Below, piece after piece: positions 35,342 through 41,735 of a stretch of 45,809 bases of DNA. Positions within the stretch are counted from its first letter, which is position 1. Each line of letters begins with the position of its first letter. This DNA comes from a virus: positions 1 to 45,809 of the IMG/VR virus record IMGVR_UViG_3300030101_003177. One strand, 5' to 3'. The translations under genes and the position numbers were made by a program. The notes beneath the pieces were generated by a model. The model was not told the DNA's origin. It did not search any database and saw nothing but the letters and a program-made list of their open reading frames with translations.

Positions 35342-35481
35342 TATTCGCCTTTCTTAACCATGCTGGATACTTTTGATACCCAGCCCATAATTATTGTTTG
35401 TACGTATTTAGCCCAAGTAGGTTGTGGTAAATTCCAGCCTATAAATAGTCCTACAAGTACCCAAAAAATTATATCTAACAT
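35341..35481 (-). CDS. Small membrane protein (46 aa)
   Basis: MLDIIFWVLVGLFIGWNLPQ gives one N-terminal membrane helix, followed by a short amphipathic region and KKGE at the end. It follows the 64-residue membrane protein by 8 bases. Possible holin, spanin or membrane-anchor component; no signature decides. Confidence 0.55.
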   Translation of the reverse strand: MLDIIFWVLVGLFIGWNLPQPTWAKYVQTIIMGWVSKVSSMVKKGE

Positions 35482-35489
35482 ATAATCTC

Positions 35490-35684
35490 CTAATGGATAT
35501 TAAGCAATGTAATAATTAAACCTGCTCCACCAACAAGCAAACAACCAGCAGTAGAAATCATAATAGTTTCTATTCTGGAAACTTGTTTATCTATATTGTC
35601 AAAGCGGTTAAATGCAGTTTTCCATCTTTCCGCACAGACAGCTTCATGCTTTGCAAGTTCTAGTGCCACTTCATCGGCTTCCAT
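35490..35684 (-). CDS. Small membrane protein, coiled coil plus C-terminal TM (XhlA-like pattern)
   Basis: 64 residues: an N-terminal helix with ERWKTAFNRFDNIDKQVSRI heptads, then TIMISTAGCLLVGGAGLIIT as one membrane helix. This arrangement matches XhlA-type holin-associated proteins. It is the first gene after the promoter at 35732-35760, with AAGGAG eight bases before the ATG. A lysis role is inferred only from topology. Confidence 0.6.
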   Translation of the reverse strand: MEADEVALELAKHEAVCAERWKTAFNRFDNIDKQVSRIETIMISTAGCLLVGGAGLIITLLNIH

Positions 35685-35731
35685 TGCTTTTTCTCCTTCT
35701 TAGTAAACTTAATCTTTTACTTTTAATTGTA

Positions 35732-35760
35732 ATTATACCAAAAATATAGTTGATTGTCAA
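35732..35760 (-). promoter_or_regulatory. Consensus sigma70 promoter for small-gene/terminase unit
   Basis: Minus strand TTGACA (35760-35755), 17-base spacer, TATAAT (35737-35732). Upstream GAAAAATAGCAC matches the related motif at the 41.75-kb promoter. It drives the membrane protein at 35684 and, with no clear terminator before 31806, the small basic genes and TerL. Confidence 0.9.
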
Positions 35761-35797
35761 GTGCTATTTTTCGTTGGTCAAAATAGAACTTGAACTA

Positions 35798-36103
35798 CTA
35801 CCATTTAACCTTATCTGCCCAATATGCAGCAGACATTCTTCCTTTGGCTATGTTCCTTCTATGTCTTGCTTTGAAAGACTTTCGTTTAGCTTTCATTCGT
35901 GCAGATTCACCTTTTTTAGGTTTACCTGCAGTTTCAGCTCCTTGCTGTCCAAAGCGAATAGTTTTAATTCTATCTCCAACTTTTGCAACAACTATATGTG
36001 ACTTAGTTGGGTGGCTAGGTGTTCTCTTTGGTTTGTTAAAACCACTAACGCCTGCTCTTGCGAGTCTTGGGTCTCGCTTTTTTCGTCTTGTTTTTCTTGG
36101 CAT
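35798..36103 (-). CDS. DUF6321-like basic protein
   Basis: 101 residues. GFNKPKRTPSHPTKSHIVVA, KVGDRIKTIRFGQQGAETAG and SFKARHRRNIAKGRMSAAYW match in order the family I know as DUF6321, shared by marine phages and giant viruses. The conserved IRFGQQG and SAAYWADKVKW ends are intact, so it looks full length. Its first 59 bases overlap the 3' end of the DUF5824-like gene. Function unknown. Confidence 0.72.
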   Translation of the reverse strand: MPRKTRRKKRDPRLARAGVSGFNKPKRTPSHPTKSHIVVAKVGDRIKTIRFGQQGAETAGKPKKGESARMKAKRKSFKARHRRNIAKGRMSAAYWADKVKW

Positions 36104-36383
36104 TGTTTGCCCTCCTTAAACTAGCTTTTCCTGCTCGGAATATAGAAGCTACAGTTTTCTTTCCCATAACTCTAGCTCTTTGCTCTCCTACTGTAAGTAT
36201 TTGAATTTTACGAGCATATGATTTACGAACTCTTTTTACTTTTCTGACAGTTGCTCTAGCGTCTTTCATAGTAGCAAACTTAATCCTAACCGTATCTTTA
36301 GGATTTTCGTCAGTATATAATCTTCTTCCAGAACCTTTTGGTTTTTTACCTGTTCCTTTTCTTGGGTCTTTTCTTTTTACCAT
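36045..36383 (-). CDS. DUF5824-like basic protein
   Basis: With start MVKRKDPRKGTG at 36383 it has 112 residues. GSGRRLYTDENPKDTVRIKF, ATVRKVKRV, ARKIQILTVGEQRARVMGK and VASIFRAGKAS are the motifs of the family named DUF5824 (from memory), common in giant viruses and also in marine phages. The C-terminus is a Lys/Arg run that overlaps the next gene in a second frame. The longer frame from 36470 is rejected because it lies inside the upstream gene. Confidence 0.72.
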   Translation of the reverse strand: MVKRKDPRKGTGKKPKGSGRRLYTDENPKDTVRIKFATMKDARATVRKVKRVRKSYARKIQILTVGEQRARVMGKKTVASIFRAGKASLRRANNAKKNKTKKARPKTRKSRR

Positions 36384-36492
36384 AACCTGATGCGTAGATT
36401 GCTCTTCCTTGCTTTTCAGCTTCTTTTTTTGTTTTATAAATCTTTCCAGACTTACCCCACCTGTAACCACCTTTTACTTTTCTAACGGGCAT
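36346..36492 (-). CDS. 48-residue basic protein with KGGYRWGKSGKIY motif
   Basis: MPVRKVKGGYRWGKSGKIYK is followed by TKKEAEKQGRAIYASGYGKK and a KRPKKRNR tail. The KGGYxWGxSGKxYxTxxEAxxQxRAIYASGY pattern recurs in small phage and giant-virus proteins as I recall; a short beta hairpin plus one helix is likely. It overlaps both neighbours (11 and 38 bases). Function unknown. Confidence 0.65.
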   Translation of the reverse strand: MPVRKVKGGYRWGKSGKIYKTKKEAEKQGRAIYASGYGKKKRPKKRNR

Positions 36493-36607
36493 TTTTATAC
36501 TTGCCTCCTCTCTTTTGTCTTTTACAGTACTGTTTCTGTGAAAAACCTCTTGGTCTACTACAGTTTATTTTTCTTTTTCGGCTCATTGACCATTTTCTTT
36601 TTCTCAT
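36482..36607 (-). CDS. 41-residue basic protein with GFSQKQYCKRQ motif
   Basis: MRKRKWSMSRKRKINCSRPR, then GFSQKQYCKRQKRGGKYK. Two Cys flank the PRGFSQKQY element, which resembles one I recall in small marine phage and giant-virus proteins. ATGA overlap with the curlin-like gene upstream means the basic-protein run is translationally coupled to the curli-like cassette. Confidence 0.6.
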   Translation of the reverse strand: MRKRKWSMSRKRKINCSRPRGFSQKQYCKRQKRGGKYKNAR

Positions 36608-37290
36608 TGTTGTGTTACCGATATTGAACAACCACCGCTAGTATAACAATAATTAGTTACACTATATGATTTGTTGCTTCCTGCATTTTGAATAAGACTT
36701 ATATCTGTTGGTTGAGTTCCATATAGTCTTACATCTGCAGTATGACTTCCAGTATTTGTTTGGCTTAGAAAAACATCATTACTATCATTAAATATATCTA
36801 AATTTATGTAGTGTCCTCCACCGCCTCTTTGTACAGTTCGTATATCATTACTATCTCCCTCAACATGTAACCAGTATCTATGTCCAGAAGAACTACTGTT
36901 TGTTCTTTGAACCATTTGAACATCATTATAGTCGCCTGTTATGTTGATATGACTAAATGTATCTCCGTATTCGGAGTTATCGATTGTAAATGTTCCATTT
37001 GTACCTATATTCCAACCAGTTGCTAAAGCTAAATTATTTCCTGTTCCATCTATTTGTCTTATCTCAATTATATGCTGGTCAGACGCACTTCCTTTATTTT
37101 TATGCTGTCTAATATCTAACGAGTTGTTATCACCTACTATTCCTTCGTCCCAACTTCTCCAACGCCTAATGACATTTGAATATCCAACTTGTTCGATATT
37201 TAAGTTTAAGTTATCTCCACTTTGTTCAATAGTTATTTGATTATCAGCAGTATATAAATAAAAAGGTAGTAGTAAAATTAATAGTCTCAT
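36604..37290 (-). CDS. Curlin-like secreted repeat protein (second)
   Basis: 228 residues with a signal peptide (MRLLILLLPFYLYTA, cleavage near 15). The mature start NQITIEQSGDNLNLNIEQVG, then YSN, contains the curlin-type Q-x-G-x-x-N element (Q34-N39). Repeating strands follow, many ending in D-x-N-D or Q (GDYNDVQMVQ, GDSNDIRTVQ, NDSNDVFLSQ), about 22-25 residues apart, as in amyloid beta-solenoids. Its N-terminus is nearly the same as the first curlin-like protein. Ribosome site AGGAG lies nine bases upstream. It is the probable export substrate of the CsgG pore. Confidence 0.75.
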   Translation of the reverse strand: MRLLILLLPFYLYTADNQITIEQSGDNLNLNIEQVGYSNVIRRWRSWDEGIVGDNNSLDIRQHKNKGSASDQHIIEIRQIDGTGNNLALATGWNIGTNGTFTIDNSEYGDTFSHINITGDYNDVQMVQRTNSSSSGHRYWLHVEGDSNDIRTVQRGGGGHYINLDIFNDSNDVFLSQTNTGSHTADVRLYGTQPTDISLIQNAGSNKSYSVTNYCYTSGGCSISVTQQ

Positions 37291-37520
37291 TTCTCGTCTC
37301 TCCTAACCATTTTATCATTCAAGTCACATAAATCTTTCATTTTACGAAAATTTGAATTTACATAACATATATGTAAAATTTTTGAATTTAAGTTGTTATT
37401 TATACTTATTTTATTTACGGTACTTTTCAATATTTTAGATATAAATAAATTTACTAATGAAAGTGCCGAAGAAGTTACTCGGCAGATATAATTTTTGTAA
37501 ATATTTTTTGATATTTTCAT
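37287..37520 (-). CDS. Hypothetical 77-residue protein in curli-like cassette
   Basis: The frame overlaps both neighbours by four bases (ATGA type), which favours a real gene. However the product is rich in Ile, Asn, Lys and Ser, has no clear ribosome site, and shows no motif I recognise. An alternative is that the 226 bases are an untranslated, AT-rich spacer with a TGCCGA/TCGGCA hairpin near 37470-37490. Confidence 0.4.
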   Translation of the reverse strand: MKISKNIYKNYICRVTSSALSLVNLFISKILKSTVNKISINNNLNSKILHICYVNSNFRKMKDLCDLNDKMVRRDEK

Positions 37521-38629
37521 TGTACTTGTGTTATCGTAATCATTGCAGAAGTTCCGTCTCCTACGGTTATAATACTCTCTTTTTGGTCTGTGATTGTATT
37601 AATATAAGCATTTGAATCTATTGGTATTCTTATGCTAATTATACCATCAACTTGACGATAAAACCAAACAAACCCCGTATCTTCAATAATAGTATTATAT
37701 TGTGTATCTGGGTCAAGTCCTGGTTGAGTTCCCTCTATAGTTATACCATCAAAACCTTCGGAAGACTTTCTATCTAATAAATCTGATTCCTCAATAATAA
37801 GTAATAAATCTTGTAAGAAATCAACATCTAGTAAATCAATGTCAAGTTCTGAGAAACTCCAATCTTGGTCTTCCTGTAAATAATCTTTTTCTAATTCGTT
37901 AAACTCTAAGAAGTCCGCAGTTAAAATATTATTAGAACTATTCTCTGTTCTAGTTTCCTCTTGCACTCTTTGTATCTCTTGAGGCGGACTTACTATAAAT
38001 AAGTTATCAATCTGTGCAACTGTAATATTCTCAATCTGCACAGGATTTGCTGGAGGAGTAGATATTGTCGATACTATAGTAGCTTGAAACGCTTGATTCA
38101 AAGTTACTGTCCCTCCTTCGTTTGTAACTGTTATTTCTCCTGATGAATCTCCATCTTTATTTGGAAGTAGTATTACTAAAGTTCTATCTAATTCATCAAC
38201 AGTTACTGTGAAATCTGTTCCTCTAATACCGATTGTTGCAGTATTAGTTTTTAATTTTATATTTTCTTTCTTCATTTTGCCAATGGAACCACTAATAAAT
38301 CGTGCTGTTCCTTTAGCAAAAGACAACGCCATTTTTGAGTTGTCTGGGTTTGCATCATAAACAAATTGGTCTATGACTACTGTGGAGTTCTCGGTGATTC
38401 TAATTTGTGAGTCGTCCAAGAACTCTACAGCCATTCGTCCGTTGCCTGTCATCAGGGAGTCCATAAATTCTACTCCACTTCCGACTTCGGCAACAAACTC
38501 TTGAGTCTGTCTGGAGATTGCTCCATTACCAGACTGCTCTGTGATATCGCCTACTTTTTCAGCATACACTATGCTTGAAAATAGACTAATCGCCAGTATC
38601 TTTTTGATTGATAGTAACTGTCGCATCAT
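37517..38629 (-). CDS. Secreted FecR-domain protein
   Basis: 370 residues. Signal peptide MMRQLLSIKKILAISLFSSI, then VYA (cleavage near 23). Residues about 45-155 are a FecR domain: GSGVEFMDSLMTGNGRMAVE, FLDDSQIRITENSTVVID, the hallmark KTNTATIGIRGTDF (128-140) and TLVILLP. A long acidic low-complexity region (about 230-300) and a final beta domain follow. Bacterial FecR domains sense or scaffold at the cell envelope; here no membrane anchor or sigma-factor partner is seen. Placed between the two curlin-like genes, it may organise or anchor the exported fibres (inference). Confidence 0.78.
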   Translation of the reverse strand: MMRQLLSIKKILAISLFSSIVYAEKVGDITEQSGNGAISRQTQEFVAEVGSGVEFMDSLMTGNGRMAVEFLDDSQIRITENSTVVIDQFVYDANPDNSKMALSFAKGTARFISGSIGKMKKENIKLKTNTATIGIRGTDFTVTVDELDRTLVILLPNKDGDSSGEITVTNEGGTVTLNQAFQATIVSTISTPPANPVQIENITVAQIDNLFIVSPPQEIQRVQEETRTENSSNNILTADFLEFNELEKDYLQEDQDWSFSELDIDLLDVDFLQDLLLIIEESDLLDRKSSEGFDGITIEGTQPGLDPDTQYNTIIEDTGFVWFYRQVDGIISIRIPIDSNAYINTITDQKESIITVGDGTSAMITITQVQ

Positions 38630-39302
38630 CTGAAGTTATATCAATATTAATTATGCCTGAACAGCTAGAAGTACCTTGTGGGCATGTGCCTGACTGTTGA
38701 ATTATATCAATGTCACCGTCACTTCCAGAAAATTCTGCTGTTAAAAGTTGGTCTGCATCTTTTTGTAGTGTGTTAATATCGTTGTTTCCGCCTGTGATTG
38801 TCCAATCCCATTTAACATTACTAGAATCAACAACTGTAGTAAATACATTTGAGCTTCCTGTTAGTGTTAAATCATAGTTTAAGAAAGTAGCAGATTGGTT
38901 AGCACCAATATCTACATTCCAACTATTTGAACTACCTGTAACTGTTAAGTCTAAATCTAAGTTACTTGCTGCGGAGTTACCACCGATATTCCAATCATAA
39001 ACATTGCTATCACCAGTAAATACCATATCAATATTAGAGTTACTTAATACGATAGGTCCGAATAACTGGTTTGAGTTTCCAATTTGGTCTACGTTAAAAG
39101 TAATATTGCTTCCTGTTATCATCATGTCACTTGCGCAGGCTCCACTTGATATAGTACCACAAAACTTATTACCGTAACCAACTTGGTCAATTGTTAAGGT
39201 TAGAGTGTCTCCAGATTGTTCAAGAAAAATCTCGTTATCTGTAGCATCACCTAATATCCACGCAGAAAAAGTCAGAACAATTAGTGCACATAATTTATTC
39301 AT
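38586..39302 (-). CDS. Curlin-like secreted repeat protein (first)
   Basis: Start ATG 39302 is chosen for its AAGGAG site six bases upstream; the product has 238 residues. Signal peptide MNKLCALIVLTFSAWILGDA (cleavage near 20). Curlin elements Q40-V-G-Y-G-N45 and Q73-I-G-N-S-N78 are visible, then degenerate strands with G-x-S-N (GDSN, GSSN, GSSN, GGNN). Two Cys pairs (C48/C56 and C207/C214) may form disulfides, which E. coli CsgA lacks. It overlaps csgG by 8 bases and the FecR gene by 44 bases. Confidence 0.75.
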   Translation of the reverse strand: MNKLCALIVLTFSAWILGDATDNEIFLEQSGDTLTLTIDQVGYGNKFCGTISSGACASDMMITGSNITFNVDQIGNSNQLFGPIVLSNSNIDMVFTGDSNVYDWNIGGNSAASNLDLDLTVTGSSNSWNVDIGANQSATFLNYDLTLTGSSNVFTTVVDSSNVKWDWTITGGNNDINTLQKDADQLLTAEFSGSDGDIDIIQQSGTCPQGTSSCSGIINIDITSDDATVTINQKDTGD

Positions 39303-40122
39303 CTTTCTCTCCTTGCTCTTGGAATTTCCAAAAGCCTCTGTCATCGCCTTGACGAATCATTGCGACAACGCTGGCCTCAATGGCCGAACGAACTGCTACG
39401 GTTACGCTTTCATTATCAGCGACACCGTCTTCTATCTCTATTAGATTTGTGTCTGTGTCTACAAACTTAAATACATCAAATCCTGTTCCAACGGATAGAA
39501 TTGTTTTCTTTGTCTGAACATTAAGTAGTATTTCTCCTGTGAGAACACTTACTCCTCGTAAACTAAAAGTAACAATATCTTTTCTGTAAGTTGTTGAGTG
39601 TCCAATACCTAATGCTCTTGCTCCTCTACCACCGCTTGTAATATTTGTGTCATATCCTATTATGCCACCTTCTAATATAATACCTGCAAATAGTAAAGGC
39701 TGTAATCCTTTATTTTCGTTATGGTCTTCACGAGTACTTCTTACGATTTGTCTTTCTCTTACTAAGTGGTCAATACCATGTCTTTCTACAACTCTAAACC
39801 ACTTTCCACTCGCTGCTGTTTTTAGTGCATCAATTAATAATTCTGTGCAACCTTGAGTTACTGCAGTACTAAAATCAGCTAAACTGTCTCTTCTTTTTCT
39901 TTGTCCTGTTAAATCTTTACAGTTATAAACTGCAACTACTGGCATTATTGCTGCTGGCTCTATTTCTAATAATTCTTTATAAGTAGGAAGTTTAACTATT
40001 TCTGGTTCTTCAATACATTGACCAAATTCTTTCATTAATCCTTTTTCACAAGAATCAGTAACAGAAGGAATACTTGCACAGCTAGCAAGTAATAAAACTA
40101 GCGTGATGGATAGAAGTTTCAT
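39295..40122 (-). CDS. csgG: CsgG-family outer-membrane secretion pore lipoprotein
   Basis: 275 residues with a lipoprotein signal (LLASC, Cys15). The order of conserved segments follows E. coli CsgG: DFSTAVTQGCTELLIDALK, ERHGIDHLVRERQIV, ILEGGIIGYDTNITSGGRGA, VLTGEILLNVQTKKTILS, FKFVDTDTN, and SAIEASVVAMIRQGDDRGFW. CsgG forms a nonameric outer-membrane channel exporting curlin. Anchoring on FSTAV, the constriction positions Y51 and N55 of E. coli correspond to D79 and D83 here, while F56 is kept (F84). One-base overlap with csgF. Confidence 0.93.
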   Translation of the reverse strand: MKLLSITLVLLLASCASIPSVTDSCEKGLMKEFGQCIEEPEIVKLPTYKELLEIEPAAIMPVVAVYNCKDLTGQRKRRDSLADFSTAVTQGCTELLIDALKTAASGKWFRVVERHGIDHLVRERQIVRSTREDHNENKGLQPLLFAGIILEGGIIGYDTNITSGGRGARALGIGHSTTYRKDIVTFSLRGVSVLTGEILLNVQTKKTILSVGTGFDVFKFVDTDTNLIEIEDGVADNESVTVAVRSAIEASVVAMIRQGDDRGFWKFQEQGEKDE

Positions 40123-40583
40123 TAAAATCCTCCAGTACCTATTGGTATGACAATTTCAGTTGATGAACCATCTTCATCTTGAATAGTCATTATAATGGCA
40201 TCTACACAGATACCATCTTCATCACATTGCTCTCCTCTACGATAGTTTATAGTATTTCCTTCCAATGCAAATGAACCATTATTTACATCTGTTTCATTTC
40301 CAAACATATTATCAACAAGTTGTTTTGATAACTGTGCATAAATTCTACTTTCTAAATTTCTTACAAATTTTGCAAGAGTAGTATTCTCTCCTGCTCTTAA
40401 TTCTGCTTTTAGTGCTGCTTCAATATCGTCTTGAATTTTTTCTTTTCTTGATTTTTCTTGATTTTCTATTGTAAGATAGTGTGCAGAAGTACCCTGCCCA
40501 CTGAAAGAAGGGTTTTTAAATTTTTGTACTATTTCATCACTTATTAGTATTGGACTTATTAGTATTAGTATTAGGAACTTCAT
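40122..40583 (-). CDS. csgF: CsgF-family curli assembly factor
   Basis: 153 residues with a signal peptide (MKFLILILISPILIS). The mature N-terminus EIVQKFKNPSFSG matches the CsgF segment that inserts into the CsgG pore (E. coli FQFRNPNFGG from memory). A helix (LAKFVRNLESRIYAQLSKQL) and a C-terminal beta hairpin (IIMTIQDEDGSSTEIVIP) follow as in the family; a Cys pair (CDEDGIC) is extra. It is directly upstream of csgG with TAATG overlap and overlaps the membrane-protein gene by 47 bases. Confidence 0.9.
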   Translation of the reverse strand: MKFLILILISPILISDEIVQKFKNPSFSGQGTSAHYLTIENQEKSRKEKIQDDIEAALKAELRAGENTTLAKFVRNLESRIYAQLSKQLVDNMFGNETDVNNGSFALEGNTINYRRGEQCDEDGICVDAIIMTIQDEDGSSTEIVIPIGTGGF

Positions 40584-40821
40584 TAAGTTTTCCCTCTTCT
40601 TTTAATTCTGTTACAGTATTTACTTTTTGCTGTAAACGAATCATATCTTGGTCTAGTAACCTGAGTTGGTCAGTAAGTCTTATAATTGTGGCTTTCATTG
40701 AAGCCAAGGCGGGGTTGATAGTTTTAGTTATAGTTTGCCATACAAAAAATACAAAATAGCCGAGACCGACTATCATAACTACCTCGAATCCAAAGGTTTC
40801 TATTAGATAGACTATATCCAC
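40537..40821 (-). CDS. Small membrane protein, TM plus coiled coil
   Basis: 94 residues, starting with GTG (TAGTG overlap with the upstream stop). One N-terminal membrane helix (FEVVMIVGLGYFVFFVWQTI), then a charged coiled coil (TDQLRLLDQDMIRLQQKVNT), and an Asn/Thr-rich end encoded by an ATTAGT-type repeat that also encodes the CsgF signal peptide in another frame. Pattern fits a holin or BhlA-like protein or an envelope anchor. No endolysin is near. Confidence 0.65.
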   Translation of the reverse strand: MDIVYLIETFGFEVVMIVGLGYFVFFVWQTITKTINPALASMKATIIRLTDQLRLLDQDMIRLQQKVNTVTELKEEGKLNEVPNTNTNKSNTNK

Positions 40822-41117
40822 TAGTCTCTCCTAGCGTCTATCTTTCCGTCCTCTACGAAGTTTTGTGCTCTTGCAATTCTATCTAAATCTGGGGATAATC
40901 CTATGACACTAGATACTGAAGTATCTATACGAATAATGTCATTGTTCATAACTGTTGCTCTAGTGATAAGCATTTTTGAAATGCCTTCAATGGCTTGAAT
41001 TTGAGAAACCAAACCATTCATTTGTTGTTTCATAATGATGAAAATAAAATAAGCCATAGTGATAGCCCCAGCTATAGGCAACCCTAATTCTGCGACTAAT
41101 GTAAATATTTCTCCCAT
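40821..41117 (-). CDS. Small membrane protein, TM plus helical tail
   Basis: 98 residues with a single N-terminal membrane helix (GLPIAGAITMAYFIFIIMKQ) and a long helical tail (GLVSQIQAIEGISKMLITRA). Same architecture as the next gene, so the two may form a hetero-oligomer. A BhlA/holin-like role is possible by topology only. Confidence 0.65.
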   Translation of the reverse strand: MGEIFTLVAELGLPIAGAITMAYFIFIIMKQQMNGLVSQIQAIEGISKMLITRATVMNNDIIRIDTSVSSVIGLSPDLDRIARAQNFVEDGKIDARRD

Positions 41118-41131
41118 TGTTGTTCTGTGTT

Positions 41132-41263
41132 TTAATCTTTGAGTATCTTTAAGATTTCAACAATTTTTGGTTTTTTAAAAGGGTCATCTGTTACTACATA
41201 AATCCCTATAAGTCCCCAAGCAAAAAGTGATAATCCTAGAACTCCTATTATAAATTGTACCAT
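41132..41263 (-). CDS. 43-residue membrane protein
   Basis: MVQFIIGVLGLSLFAWGLIG is one membrane helix, then a short cytosolic tail DDPFKKPKIVEILKILKD. It lies 3 bases after the terminase-like gene. Too short for common gene filters. Function unknown; third of three consecutive small membrane proteins. Confidence 0.6.
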   Translation of the reverse strand: MVQFIIGVLGLSLFAWGLIGIYVVTDDPFKKPKIVEILKILKD

Positions 41264-41266
41264 AAA

Positions 41267-41728
41267 TTATTTTTTGTCTAGCAGTTTTTTCATTAATTCT
41301 CCATAATTGCCCTGACCGAATGGAACTTCTGCGTTTATTTGTACATTATTTTGTGTTTTTATTTGTGACGCTTTTGCCTTTTCCAATTCAGTTTGAGCTT
41401 TCATCTCGTCCATACGCATTTTATGTGCTAGTGCGTATAAGTCTGCTAAATCTTTATTACTATATATTTCGGATTCTTCTGCCTCCTCCAGCTTTTTCTC
41501 TATCAAACTATCCAGAGCTTGTCCAAGTTTAAAACGGTTTCTGTATCCTGTGTCTAAAAAGACTTGGTCTACATACGCTTTTACTTCTCTTTTTCCTAGA
41601 AACTCTGATACTTCTGCTTCATCAATATTTAGGTGTGATGAAACTAACTGAACACTACCTAGTTGTAGATAAGCATTCGCAATCTCGAGTCCTTCAGGAC
41701 TTATTCTGGTTGATATTTCTTTACTCAT
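41267..41728 (-). CDS. Terminase small subunit-like DNA-binding protein
   Basis: 153 residues from ATG 41728; the longer frame from 41764 starts within the -35 box and is rejected. An N-terminal helix-turn-helix-like part (ISPEGLEIANAYLQLGSVQL, VSSHLNIDEAEVSEFLG), then AYVDQVFLDTGYRNRFKLGQ, LIEKKLEEAEES and KDLADLYALAHKMRMDEMKA. From memory this resembles small terminase subunits of marine phages. It is separated from TerL by about 8 kb. The ATG is the predicted transcription start (see promoter), so it may be translated from a leaderless mRNA. Confidence 0.6.
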   Translation of the reverse strand: MSKEISTRISPEGLEIANAYLQLGSVQLVSSHLNIDEAEVSEFLGKREVKAYVDQVFLDTGYRNRFKLGQALDSLIEKKLEEAEESEIYSNKDLADLYALAHKMRMDEMKAQTELEKAKASQIKTQNNVQINAEVPFGQGNYGELMKKLLDKK

Positions 41729-41735
41729 AATTTGT

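Noticed and set aside
36604-39302. Curlin-like proteins as tail fibres
   Set aside because: Both have cleavable signal peptides, the curlin Q-x-G-x-x-N motif, and direct linkage to csgG/csgF, which tail fibres lack.
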